This document shows, piece after piece, positions 24,633 to 36,290 of a stretch of DNA of 64,000 nt (its first letter is position 1; every line of letters begins with the position of its first letter). The position numbers and the translations under genes were made by a program. The DNA lies in assembly GCA_037952775.1 (NCBI GenBank), contig JBANAY010000001.1, forward strand, positions 4,526,001-4,590,000, written 5' to 3'. The DNA is from Clonostachys chloroleuca (lineage: Eukaryota > Ascomycota > Sordariomycetes > Hypocreales > Bionectriaceae). The notes below the pieces were generated by a model, which ran no database searches, was not told the origin of the DNA, and was given only the letters and a program-made list of their open reading frames with translations.

Positions 24633-24855
24633 AGGGCGGCTTTTGCTTTTTGGTTGCTTGCTTCTTCTTCCCGCATATCTTTCACTTCTTTGCCATTTCT
24701 TTTCTCAGCATTTTTTCTTTTTCTTCTCCTGTGAAACATTGGTTAGACGACAGACGTGATACTTCGAACAGCGGTGTTTATTAGCATTTGACGGTTACAT
24801 GGTATTTTGACGAAAACTCAGGTTTTTCTTTTTTCCTTTTGCTCTGTTTTATGCT

Positions 24856-24890
<35 letters not shown>

Positions 24891-25929
24891 TTGGTTCGCA
24901 TTTGTCATTCTTACCTTGGCTATGATTTGCCATGAGAAAAAAAAATGGCCAGGTCCATAGCGACTTTGACACACATGTGTACATACCGAACGAACGGACA
25001 GACAGAAAGAATAGGTGGTAGCCTGGAGCTAATGCTGGGCATTGGGTAGAGTCGTGACCCCCGCCTCTAAATGAATATATGGATGAGTTTCAAGTAAGCC
25101 TCCAGTGCGCCTGTGATACGAGATTGGGTGTGCGTTTCGTTGGTGTAATGGGGAAAAGTGAGGGTTCGTGCGCGCCCGCAAAGAGGGACTGGCAGCCCGT
25201 GCGCGAGGAACTTGAGGAGAGGAGAGGGAAGAGAGAGATGAGGGGATTGGGAGGAGGGGAGGAGCTATTTTTATTTCAGTGCACGAGCAACCAACAGCCA
25301 ACACCGAATCCTCCGGCCCCCAATACAGCCTGTCGGGTGATAGGTAGCATTGGGATCGTTTAGCTACGTTGCGATGGAACGGTAGCTGCTGATCTTCGAG
25401 GTCAACTCCACGTGGAATTATTTCCCAGGCGAAGCATGCCTTTATAACTTAACAATCGCTCTGTTACGGCATGAGAATGCTGACTCGAACATGAGGGGGG
25501 AAGCAGCTCGCGGGAGAGAAGCACGATTGGCAGCTCGGTGTTTACAGTGTTAGCTACGTGAATGAATGACTGCAGTGCAGCAGCTGTTGGTGCCACTGCC
25601 GGTAAGTGCAGGGAAGGTCAGTTCATCGCCTGGAGACGATGCATGCTGGAGCCAATGATGAGAGTCGTCCTACTGCCCAGTTGGGCGTTTTGCATCCAGG
25701 TGCGTTTTCACTACGGTGGATTCGTCAATGTGATTTGGCCGGGCGAATCCCATTTGACGACGCGCGGATCAGATGATTACGGCTTCATTGGCTTTGCATT
25801 TTGGCTTTGGATTGATTGGTGTTGGTTAACTATTTGCATTAGAGATGTCTTATCCATATGTCATCGTGGGCATGGTCTGTACCCTCATCATTTTCACCCA
25901 TATACACTCCCGTCACACGGTGACAGAAA
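24633..25929. other. Intergenic region between P450 and amino-acid oxidase
   Basis: Convergent 3' ends. The start is pyrimidine-rich and carries a long poly-T run. No gene is supported. Confidence 0.45.
24858..24888. repeat. Poly-T tract, 31 bases
   Basis: An uninterrupted run of T, about 225 bp past the P450 stop. On the minus strand it is a poly-A run. No target-site duplication or retroposed sequence was obvious beside it, so I regard it as a simple repeat; its true length is uncertain. Confidence 0.8.
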
Positions 25930-28080
25930 CTAGACCCTGATCCACCGGGCCATCCACGTCTTGGTGATCTCCTTGGCCTCATCGACGAGCCCGAGATCGA
26001 GCAGCAGCTGCACGGTGCCCCGCACCGCGCTCTCCAGCGCGCTGAAGATCCAGGCGTGCGTGAAGCTCGTGTGCTCCCCGATGACGACGGTGTTGAACTC
26101 CGTCTGCCAGTAGGCGGGGAGGTACAGCGGCTGCTGCGAGCCCACCGGCGACGCCCACGACCCGCCGTGGTTCTCGTCGTGCGCCCAGCACTGCCGCGCG
26201 TAGTTGCCCGTCCAGTTGTCCTCGGCGACCTTGCCGAAGATGTCGACCACGGCGCGCTGGACGTAGGCGACGTGCTGCTCCTCGGTCATGGCGCAGGCGG
26301 CCGTAGCGTCGGAGCCCGAGATGTACGAGGCGAGGAGGACGCCCGGACCGGTGCTGTTGAGCTGCCAGGCGGGGAAGCAGATCTGGCCGATGCGCGGTGC
26401 GCTGACGCGTCCGCAGCCGCCGAAGATGGGGTGGTCGAGGTGCTCCCAGAAGCGGGTGTCGTACTGGATGGCGACCTTGGCGGCGGTGGTGAACTCGAGG
26501 CGGTCGATGGCGCGGGACAGGAGGCTCGAGTAAGGGGGCAGGTCCCAGAAGCGCTGGAGGTTGAAGGGGACGCTGTTGAGGACGTAGTCGAACGTCTCGG
26601 TGGTGGATGTGGTGTCGAGAGGGTTGCCTTTGGTCGGGCGGTGGGAGACGCTGACGGTGTTGGAGCCACTGTCGTACTTGAGGCTGTGTACCTTAGAGTT
26701 GTAGCTGATGCGGTCCTTGACGATGTTCCTGAAGGCGTTGGGCAGATGGTTCAGCCCGCCCCTGATGGTCTTCCACTCGGTGGCGAGAAAGTAGCCCGTG
26801 TCGTACTCCCACATGGGGCCCGTGGCGGCGGACGAGGCGACCTCGTCGGAGACGTTGAGGCTGGTCCCGACGACCTGGCGGAGGTACTGGATCTCGGAGA
26901 AGTCGAAGAGCCCTTCCTCGACGGCCTGCTTGTGAGCTCGGAACACGTTGGTGGCGTACTCCTTGATCTTCTCGTCCGTCAGGCCCTTGAAGGCCTCGAG
27001 GGCCTCCTTGGCTTCCTCAGCCTCGGCAGGGTCGGAATAGGTTGTGTTGGTAGCCCAGTTGGGGTTTGCCGCGATCTCGTTCTTGCCGGGCCAGGTGCCG
27101 TCCGGGCGGCGGAACTTGGTCGTGATGGGAGTGTTGTCCGCGTTCTGGATCCAGGGAATGAAGTCGACGGCGAGGTCCTTGTCGCCGCCGTTCAGCTTGT
27201 TGAGCTTCTCGGCGAGCTGGAAGACCAGCTGCGAGTCCATGAACGGGTAAGTCTCGTTGGTGTCGCTGTTGGTCAAGGTGTAAGGGAAGCGCATGGGGCC
27301 CAGCTCGTGATACTGGCCCTCCTCGGGCGTGGTATTGTTGAGGTAGTGCGTTCTGATTCTTCCACCGAGCCTTTCGGAGGATTCGATAATCTTCCACTTC
27401 TTGATGCCAACTGAGTCGAGAAGCAGCTATCGTTGATACCATTAGTCAATCGGAACACGCAATGAATAGGATGCACTATGGGGACCCGGCTGCGGAGGAC
27501 TTACTGATGTCATCAACCCAGAGATTCCGGCACCCAGGACACCAAATGTCTTGTTCTTGACACTGGCAACGAACGCCTCGTCTGGCTGCTTCTGGTCTAG
27601 GTAGGCGACACCATCAAACCAAGGGCCCATGGCGTCAGTGACGTCGGCGAAGGTGCCTCGACGGCGAAGCTTCGCCGGGGTAACCTCGATAGTCTCAGAC
27701 CGCCCTACCAGTATGCCATCAGAGAAAGCATGAAGGCACCCCGAGGAGACCTCGGATGGAATAATCCAGACAAATTTGGTAGGACGTTGGCTCTCCCAGT
27801 CAAGATGACGCTTGGCGAGAGGGTGGCTGCCAATGTGAGTGCGACCAACCTGGTGGTGCGCCTCGGAAATGGAGGAGATGCCACAGGAACCGTAGACAAG
27901 GGCAAGCTCGCCATCCACTCTATCAGTGTACTCGACATTGATGTTGTGTACGCCGCCCATTTCAATCTCGAAAGGGCTCCTGAAGGACACGGCATGACGA
28001 GATGGCAAAGGCTCAGCGTGGCCCAAGGCAAGAATTGCCGCCGCTGCGGCAAAGATGGAAGAATATCTGCGAGGTGCCAT
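25930..28080 (-). CDS. Secreted L-amino-acid-oxidase-like flavoprotein
   Basis: 690 residues from two exons, 27505-28080 and 25930-27426 (intron 78 nt). It begins with a signal peptide (MAPRRYSSIFAAAAAILALG) and lacks a membrane anchor, so it is likely secreted. The FAD-binding GxGxxG motif is FGVLGAGISGL near residue 180. Further flavin amine oxidase blocks are ESSERLGGRIRTH, YHELGPMRFPY and the C-terminal VVIGEHTSFTHAWIFSALESAVRG that closes on the FAD. Before the flavin domain lie about 150 residues not found in typical monoamine oxidases but common in fungal LAAO-like enzymes. The family oxidatively deaminates amino acids, producing hydrogen peroxide and ammonia; secreted fungal members are known to be antimicrobial. 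The substrate here is inferred. A TATAAA on the minus strand lies near 28179-28184. Confidence 0.9.
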
Positions 28081-28178
28081 GATGGCGAATCACAAGATCG
28101 TCTGTATGAGCCGTCACTAGTGAGGTGAGTGAGATTGTCCATCGAGTGACGGCCAGATGCCACGATTAGAACGGCTTC

Positions 28179-28184
28179 TTTATA
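28179..28184 (-). promoter_or_regulatory. TATA box of the amino-acid-oxidase gene
   Basis: TATAAA on the minus strand, about 100 bp before the start at 28080. Confidence 0.4.
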
Positions 28185-30580
28185 CTCCCAGAATCACAGC
28201 CTCTCGTACCCCGGCTCGTACAATTCTCTCGCTCAGCGACTGCCACCCCCCATCATTACCAATAGACCTTATCATGACTGTGCGGTGAAAGTACGAGGAA
28301 TACCATGGCGGAACAGCAAAGTCTGCCTAGTCGACATGCCCCCTTCCCCATTCACGGCCCATGAATCCGTCATGGACGAGATTGCAGTCGGAGATGGGCA
28401 GAAGATTTTATGTTGGATATCCGTTACCTAATTTATTATCGACATGCCCAAGATAACGCATTGCTGCAAGTCGAGAGAAACACTTAACCCGTCTCTGCCA
28501 GACAAGACCACCCACCAGGTCGTGGGAAATGCATGACGACGGGGTTCGTCCAACGATACAGATAAGGTGTGGGGTTGAGAAAGAGCAGAGTTGCATCCAA
28601 CAATCTCTCCTCAGCAAAGCCTCATCTGACCATACCAGGCATCAAACCCTGCTTCTGTTACCTGACCTGATCAGGATTGAGCGAATGTGCTCCCGGAGTG
28701 GTTCGACCTCGCCTGAGGGAGGTAAAGCCGGGCCGACCGGATGGACAATGGTGTCGACGAGGCCGTGTCTTGTCCAGATGCCGGCTCGTCCCTCCATCCT
28801 CCGCAATATTCGCTATCTCTCTCCCAAGGCAGTGGATCCGAACATGACAGGACCAGCATCCGATGCAACACTGCCGGTCGTCTCCAGACTTTTTCCCCGC
28901 CAGATCACTCCTCGCCACTCGTCTAGGACGGCCCCTAGCCCGATATCCGTCTAGATATCACTAAAAGACGCGCAAAGTGGGCGCTTTCCCAAACGACCGA
29001 GATAAGGGGATCCGCCAAATCCAGGATAACGGACAAAGAGCCCATGCAAGGCATCATGCAAAAGGCTGGATCCCCCATTGTTCGTAGGGCGCGAAAGGCA
29101 TGGCAAGGCGGGGCTTCTCGGCGTAATCGAGGACAGGCTGACCCCCGGGCTTCGGTGAGCACAAGATCGCGTGGCCGAGAAGGGCTGGGCTGACTGACTG
29201 GATGTGGTGGATGGGCGGATTACCAATGTAAAAAACAAGCTTGAATGAGCGCCGAGAAGGAATTAGGTGAGAGGAAATTCACAATGGCGATGGTGCAAGC
29301 GCGGCACAGGGGTCACGCGACTGTCCGCACACAGCATTACCTCAGTTCGGATGGTCCTTTTGGAGCCTGGGGGAGGGCCAATGACAAGTCGAATTTTTTT
29401 GCATGAAGCACCTGAGGACATTCTTAGGAGTGTTCGAGTATGGACTGGTTGGGTGTGCCGCTAACAGATAACCTCTGCAACCCCCAGAGAGGTTGATATG
29501 CGATGAAGTTTTGGAAGCTTCATATGTTGATATGGACGACTATCACAATGGGCTAGCTACCCCGGCAGAACCCCACCACTTGAGGGGAAGTTATACATGA
29601 TCCGCGAAGCATTATGTGTCCTCCCGGGCTTAACATCAGAGAAAGACTGTGATTGGTGACGGTTGAGGTGAGAGGACCCGAGGAAATACGAAGAGGCCCC
29701 TTGAGACCACTACTTACTTACCCGGCATCGGCCACCTTCCCTGCAGTTTGACCTGCTCCAGAAGACCCTACGCTTGATAGATGGAATATGCGCTACGTGG
29801 TACCGACGGCTGGACATCCATCGGGCGGAATCCTGCTCCTTCTGAAGATACCATTGGTAATGGAAATACCTGGAGCGGCGGAGCTCATCGTATCTGTTCC
29901 GCAATCCTGGCGCCTTGCGGGTTTGCCGCACGAGATATCAGACGCACAAGAGGCGTCTTAGTAGTGTATACCAGGATAAGACCAATCTAGGACAAGGCCT
30001 GTTCTGTATCTTGCTCCGAGGTCATCCACAGACTGCCTCACACCCCATGCGCGAGTGTACCGCTGCGCGTGTTGTCTTGAAGACGCCAGGTACCCCAGAG
30101 AAAGATCTCATGCAATGTTTTATTCACTTCGATTCGATCGTTCGTACGTGGACACGTCGGGAGATGTTGAAGCCGGGGACATGGTTGTGGGCGTAGGAGG
30201 GGACCTTTAAGCCTTCCAGCTCTTGCTCCATTGTCGCGTTGTTTCGGTCGGGCTAGTCTCCTGCAATACCGGAAATCGAAGTGAAGTTTGGAAGGTTTTT
30301 ACTTCAGGAGCAGATGAGCAAGATCCGGGGCGTGAGCTTGTGGAATAAAGTACGTCGCGTCATGGATCGCATGCACTCGAAGCATTTGGAGTGGGAGAGA
30401 GGGACTGGACCGTGATGATGCAGTGGATGACTAATCTTCTCCGCTCTCTGTATTACATAAGCCGCTTTCTATATGGGCAGACTGGCAACGTACAATAGAA
30501 ACCAGGGACTTGAGCTGTAATAACCGAATCGCTAGAGTTAAAAGATTTAGTCACGCTTTGACTGACGATTCCTCGCAGCA

Positions 30581-30611
<31 letters not shown>

Positions 30612-31034
30612 CAGGGTCAAGCACCGAACGTAAGCCACCGAAGATCATGCCCAGCCCATTGATTCATAAACCAAAATCTAGTCATAATTGAACTATAGTC
30701 ATATAACCTCCAATGATCCCGTCCCTTGCTTTAAGGGAGTTGTGGCCTTGTTATCTATATATATCAGGCTAATTGGGAAACGCAGGACTCGAGAGCATCT
30801 CGGCGGCCGGACAATAGCTGTTTGTGTAGTGGAAGACACTGACTAGAACGACCTCTCTAAGCGAGACATAACGCCATGGGGAAAATAAAGGAATTAACTC
30901 AGCATTCACTATAATCTTATCTGGGAAAACAAGGACTAATTGATAAAGGCGAATTACCGTTAGATTTCGCTCTGTTCAACTGTCAATAAATCCTAATACT
31001 ACTTCCTCCATAGCTCGTGCCCACGGCTAGGTAC
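28185..31034. other. Intergenic region, about 2.8 kb
   Basis: No coding region is supported on either strand. It contains the oxidase promoter on the left, a poly-T run near the middle right and AT-rich sequence close to 31000, which is probably the 3' flank of the small beta-rich protein gene. Confidence 0.45.
30583..30611. repeat. Poly-T tract, 29 bases
   Basis: Uninterrupted T run, the second of two such tracts in the window. No duplicated flanks were seen, so a retroposed origin is not supported. Confidence 0.8.
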
Positions 31035-31565
31035 CTAGATGGTGAGGATCTTGTAGTCACCATCGAAGCTTCCATCAAACTTAACCTTGACGTCAAGATG
31101 GACCCAGACCTCGTTGCCATTCTTGAGGTAAATGTTGATGGAGCCTTTGGCAAGGAATAGGTCGACCTTGACGCCAACACCATCCTTCAGGTTTCCGAAG
31201 ATGTTGCCAATGTTTATACCGAGGATGCTCACGCTAACGCCAATCTCGAAAGTGTTGGTGTCGACGTAGCCAGTGATCTATACACTCGCATCGTTAGAGT
31301 GTCGCATGCCCAGAGTTAGGGAAGAAGTCCTTTACACACCTTGACAGGACCAAAACTCCAGTCGATGGTTACTCGGCCCTGACCGTCACCAGGAGGCAGG
31401 TTGAGGACCTGATCAACCTGGCGAGCCTCCCAGATGTTATCGCCTTCCTGGGGGGCCTGGAGGCTGATGATAGCGCCTTGAAAACTCGGCATTAATATCC
31501 AAGTCTTGGAGTCTAGTGTGGTGACCTCTAATGTTTCTCTACTTACCGACAGTCTGCTGAGCCAT
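31035..31565 (-). CDS. Small beta-rich protein of unknown function
   Basis: 132 residues from three exons: 31547-31565 (only 19 nt), 31340-31476 and 31035-31277. The junctions all keep frame and have good donors (GTAAGT, GTGTGT). The protein starts MAQQTVG, has no signal peptide and few charged clusters, and consists of alternating hydrophobic/polar strands such as GRVTIDWSFGPVKITGYV and GVGVKVDLFLAKGSINIYL, suggesting a compact beta sandwich or barrel. It ends EVWVHLDVKVKF...YKILTI. No cysteine is present. I do not recognise a family; a lectin-like or small-ligand-binding fold is a guess. It is divergent from the protease-lectin gene, with about 1.36 kb between the starts. Confidence 0.72.
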
Positions 31566-32927
31566 GGTGAAGACTGGTAGTGAAGCTGGGGAATCAGTGA
31601 CCAGAGAAGAGAGCTGGATGATGATATTGAGGAGAAGGTAGTAAGTTGGATGCTTTGCTGATGAGAATTGTCAGGACTGGAAGGGAAAAGAGGCTTCTTT
31701 TGTACTTGCACGGAGATTCCCTCGAGCACTTCTTTGGCAATGATCAATCTCTCCGTCACTGGTGCAGCACTGTTCCCGCCATTGTTCTTGCGTTATGCCC
31801 CGCTTACATTACTCAACCAGCTCGTCTCGTTTTTCGACTGAGGCCATAACCTATCTGCAGTTGTGGCGAATGAAAGGCAGTGGAAGCTCCGCTAGTCACA
31901 GACAGGTGCTTGAGCTTCGAGTTCCTGAGCTCCAGCCTAGGCAAGATCACGATCTCGACCACGGGGAATGGCGTGATTGGCGAGGGGCGTGAGACGTTCG
32001 GATGGCGCACCTTGCCTAGGCTCTTGACAACGACGCTACTCTCGGCATCCTATCCTTCCGTTGAACTCCTCACCCCGCGAGCTGCATCTCGGCAGTCCGT
32101 AGCTGCCCATTCTAAGGCATGATGTGTTGAAGCGTAATCCTATTGACGTCAATGGCCTCTCTTCAGCTAGGAGTCTCGCCTCGTTCCTTTCCCAATTTAG
32201 GTTGTCACTCCATATATGCACATTTCAGCTATTGGGACGCTACGGATCGTTTCCCAATCAGTATTGAATGTTTGTTTGCGCTGTTTAATTGTGATGTCCA
32301 GAGGCCTCTTGCGTTAGCGTTGCGTTGGCGTCGGGCCGTAAGAGACGGACGCGGCTAGAGAAGGCTGAACCCGCCAATCCCAGCCGCCCTACATGTAGCT
32401 ATTGAACGCGCTTCATTTAGCTCCAGGTGACCAGTCACGTCGCTCGTTTCCGTTTGTGCCGCTGTACTGTGATATCCAAGTTCATCTTATGCACGTACAG
32501 CTGTATCTGGACTTCATCGCGAGGGAGGAAAGGTTGTCTTACGTACGACACAACGGCCGCACTATTTGTGACAATCGCCAAATGTTGGGCACATCGCTGC
32601 TGCCGCTGAGGGCGGTCCCAGCGTATTGTATGGTTCTACGCATTTGGATTCAATAAGCAGTAGGCGAAGTACCATAGGCAGGTAAAGATACCGAATGATG
32701 CTAAGTGCATCAAGCCACGTAGGGGCTCTATACACCCATACCAATAAGTCGATCTAATACGTCCTACGACTTGGGTGAGCATGTATCAGAACTCTATATC
32801 AGTATCCTGACGGTCCCACTTGGTCTGATCAGCCATATTCTGTCTCATCTCGTGGCATATATTAAAAAATCCAAAGTAAAAACCCCCAGAATCTTCGATA
32901 TTGTACAGACCTTCAAGGATAATCAAC
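31566..32927. promoter_or_regulatory. Divergent intergenic region between small protein and protease-lectin genes
   Basis: Holds both promoters. A TATATTAA-like AT-rich site lies near 32853-32862, some 70 bp before the protease ATG. No coding sequence is supported in between. Confidence 0.35.
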
Positions 32928-34687
32928 ATGACTGCGGAATCGCTCCCTGACTTTCCCTACTGCTCGGCCGATGCCAAACTGGCAGAGTCTGTCTCCCTGC
33001 CTGGCGGCAACTTGGTCTCCCGAGAAGGGGAGCCGAGCTTTTTGGCTGCTGACAGCAACCTCTGGTGGCCCAAGGGCAAGAAGCTCAAGGTCCGCTTCCT
33101 CAATGGCACTCCAAAGCTCAAGCAGAAAGTTAGGGATTACTCTCAGATCTGGGAGAGGTATGCTAATATCGATTTTCGCTTCGTCGAGGATGGCGACGCG
33201 GATATTCGTGTCTCCTTCAAATGGTGCGTCTCTCTACACTGTCCCTGATCTGCGTCAGCACCGAGAGCCCTTACTCATATCTAGCGACAGGCCGAATCCT
33301 CTGTATCCCAAGGCGCTTGACCTTAGTACCTGGTCTCAGGTCGGTAAGCGCGCACAGGTCGCTGTCCCTGACCAGAGCCAACCGACCATGAATTACGGCA
33401 GCCTCACCGACGACAGCAGGGAGTCTGAGTTCTGCCGCAGCATAGTCCACGAGTTTGGGCACGCCATCGGATGCGTCCACGAGCACCAGGCCTGGAAGAT
33501 TGACTGGAACGTGCCCCGCGTCGAGTCGGACTGCCTGGCCCGGTACGGATGGGACAAGGGCACGACGCAGAAGCAGATCATTAACACGTGGGAGAGCATC
33601 AATTCCCTCGAGCGGTCCGACTTTGATGCCAACTCCATCATGTGCTACTACTACCCTGCCGAGTGGACCAATGATCACACATCGGCCCCTACCAACTTGA
33701 AGCTCTCGGCTACAGATAGGAGCTTCATTGGGAGGATCTACCCGTTCCAGACGCGCGACCAAGGGGAGTTGAGCATTGATCCTGAGATTCGTAAGGGGTA
33801 TCCCTTGACGGCCCTCAATTCCAAGGCTGTCTCGTTCGTGCCGCCCTATCACGACGTCCCCCGCATCGCTGTTGGCTTGAAGTCACTCGACATTGGGAAC
33901 TCGGGCCATATCCGTATCCGCGCACAGGCTGTAGAGGTTACGGAGGATGAGTTCGTAGTGAATGTGGACACCTGGATGGACACGCAACTTTTCAATGCCA
34001 CGGCGACGTGGATCGAGTTTGGCCCTGAGGATTCAGATTATCAGGGTGAGTGCCCCCAGCGTTGCCCCCTCTCTTCCCGATATTCTCATAACAGTCTCGT
34101 TTGGCAGTGTACTAACAGCCTAACTAGTGGGCGAGTTCAACACGCGAAGTTCCCAGCCGCCACAGCCAGATGAGAATGAGGTCCGTAGGTATAGGAAGCA
34201 CTTCAGCTTCTCCAGTGGCGCGTACAGTGAACCGCCCAACGTCGTGGTCTGGCTCAGTGCTCTGGACATCGACAAGTCCCGCAACTATCGCGTCCGAGCC
34301 CTCGCCAGAAACTGTACGGCAACCGGCTTTGATCTCGACATTGAGTCCTGGCTTGACACCATCCTCTACAGCGCTACTGCATCATGGGTGGTTTACCCCA
34401 AGAACAGCGACAGCGCGGTGTCGGGCAGGGTCAGCACCCTTGACGTGAGAACATGGTTCCCTCCCATCCCCGAGAATAGCAAGGAGGTCACTTTCCCCGC
34501 CAAGTTCTTCGACAAGGTGCCCAAGCTGTTTGTCGGCATCAGCGAGATCGACATGGATTCCGCCGCTAACCTGCGCGTCAAGACGTATGCGGATAGTCTC
34601 AGCCAGGATGGATTTGTGTGGCATGGGGATACGTGGCTAGATAGTCAGCTATATGCCGTCTCCGCTGACTGGATTGCCTTTGGCTAA
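32928..34687 (+). CDS. Astacin-like zinc metalloprotease with three C-terminal H-type lectin modules
   Basis: 538 residues from three exons: 32928-33223, 33285-34045 and 34128-34687. The protease part carries HEFGHAIGCVHEH near residue 154, the metzincin zinc motif HExxHxxGxxH with the extra Glu of astacins, and a Met-turn SIMCYYYP about 60 residues later. Three repeated modules of roughly 80-90 residues follow. Each has a VPRIAVGLKSLDI-like strand and ends in a DTWxDTQLxxATATWIxF-like strand, the pattern of H-type lectins (discoidin-II type), which bind sugars such as GalNAc. No signal peptide is visible on MTAESLPDFPYCS, so export would be non-classical. It probably cleaves proteins at a glycan-bearing surface; the target is unknown. 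The first intron junction gives a slightly odd FKCDRP segment and should be checked against RNA. Confidence 0.87.
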
Positions 34688-35777
34688 TGCACAAGAGCGG
34701 GACATAAGAGGGTCAGGCACCCGGAGTAGGTATTCGCTTCGATAGTTTTGATATGTCTAAGAGCCTAGAATACACGCACAGGGCACGCACCTTGAACTCA
34801 GCTCCACGCTTTGTGAACGGTTTATACCACATGTACATAAGCCTATAATCTACTTGCATTAGCAAAGACTGGTCTTTGGCTCTGATATTGAGATGTTTAC
34901 ATACAGCCCACTACACCTAGCGCATGACTACTATCTTGGTTCACACTTACAATGCACACTAAGAGGTCTTATATATAAATTATGAAATCCGGCACGAAAA
35001 CATTCAACAAAACTGGGACCTAATTCTAAGTTCATATGCCAGGGTTAGTCTTTATTTTCCTCGGAGTTGAATATATTGTATGTTATTTAGTAGGCTTTAC
35101 ATAGCTCAACGCCATTTCCAGGTTTACTTCTTCTTACCAAATAAAATTAGCTCTGATATTAAGTATCATAGTTAACTTAGATTTCAGTATTTCACAAACA
35201 GTGCTGCCCGAGTATAGATTGGGGGCCATGAGTAGTTATCTTACTGAAGCCATCGACTTCGAGTGTTTGGACTACATGCGGCCCTTTTCGTATACAGGTT
35301 CGGCAATTTCTTCAATATAGCCGCGGCCTGTACAAAGTTGCTTCAGGTTGGATTAATACGCGCCAGGAAATCACCATTTTTACTGCTGTTACAAGCTACC
35401 TGATTTACAAGGGCAAGAAATGAAGTGAAGAGCGCCTCTCTGCTAAATTCTTTCAGAGCAAGCACATCCAAATGCACGCAGGATCAGGACCAAAGAATTG
35501 AATATGAAAATGCTACCATGCAGACTTCGACTAACGGGATACATTGTCCTGAATTGTTTAACGAACTTATTAGTGGTGCATCAAAGGTCGCATGGGCGAA
35601 TAAAAGGCAAGCGTGAGTCCATGACATCAATTTGCTCTAATTTGCCTCCTAATACGTCATAGGAGCAAAATCGCAGAAGCCCGCATTTATCCCCGTAATC
35701 TTCTACTTGCCGTCTAATTTATTTACATACTTAGCTTTCAAAATCTCATCTTCAAGAATCTATATTATACCGCAACC
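34688..35777. other. AT-rich intergenic region
   Basis: No gene is supported. The sequence is AT-rich around 34900-35200 and probably includes the promoter of the next small gene on its right side. Confidence 0.4.
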
Positions 35778-36290
35778 ATGTCCAAGATTATTGATGATGT
35801 CAAATCCGGGCTCAAGGGGATCAAAGGAGCCGGCGATACACTCCGCGGATCTCTGATGGAGGCGGCCGATCAAACCTTCGAGCCAAACCAACAACATCCA
35901 TCCGTCGTGGCCAGGAATGAAAAGCACAGAGCCGCAGCTGAGAAAGGTAAAATGGACGTTGAGGGAGCCGATGCTATGGTCGCGCGTCATGAGTGGAATC
36001 GCAAAGACCGCGCGACCCAACGCCAAGCAGCTACCGCGATGCCCGAGGAGAACCAAGGGGCCACAGCCTATAACGACTCCGTCCCTCACGCCGAAGCTCC
36101 TAGCACTACAGTTCCAGCGACTACGGGTCCTGGAATATCAGCACCTAGTATTGCAGCGCCCGCTGTCCCGCCTTCCCAAGTCACCGAAGAAACAACTGCT
36201 CCCGCAGTGTCTGAAGGCGGCATTGGTAGGACTGTGCCCAGCTCTCGAAACACCTATCAAGAATACCCGCAGGATCACGTCCCTCGGTGA
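35778..36290 (+). CDS. Small hydrophilic protein of unknown function next to the NLR
   Basis: 170 residues, one exon. The start MSKIIDDVKSGLKGIKGAGD is amphipathic and Gly/Lys-rich, followed by RGSLMEAADQTFEPNQQHPS and an Asp/Arg-rich helix-like stretch near residues 45-85. From about residue 90 the protein is low-complexity Ala/Pro/Thr with repeated APS/PAT units and probably disordered. No signal peptide, transmembrane helix or cysteine. It resembles uncharacterised small fungal proteins with a GAGxxxRGxxxxAxD core, but I cannot name the family. Small genes beside fungal NLRs sometimes encode their effectors or triggers; here only proximity and same strand (about 900 bp upstream) support that idea. 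Confidence 0.62.
   Translation: MSKIIDDVKSGLKGIKGAGDTLRGSLMEAADQTFEPNQQHPSVVARNEKHRAAAEKGKMDVEGADAMVARHEWNRKDRATQRQAATAMPEENQGATAYNDSVPHAEAPSTTVPATTGPGISAPSIAAPAVPPSQVTEETTAPAVSEGGIGRTVPSSRNTYQEYPQDHVPR

Noticed and set aside
26056..27414. 452-codon open frame on the plus strand opposite the amino-acid oxidase
   Set aside because: It is antisense to a GC-rich coding exon with clear flavoenzyme motifs and consists mostly of Gly/Arg/Val/Asp; an artefact of codon bias.
33271..33852. 193-codon minus-strand frame opposite the protease
   Set aside because: It lies across the zinc-motif exon in antisense and has no family features.
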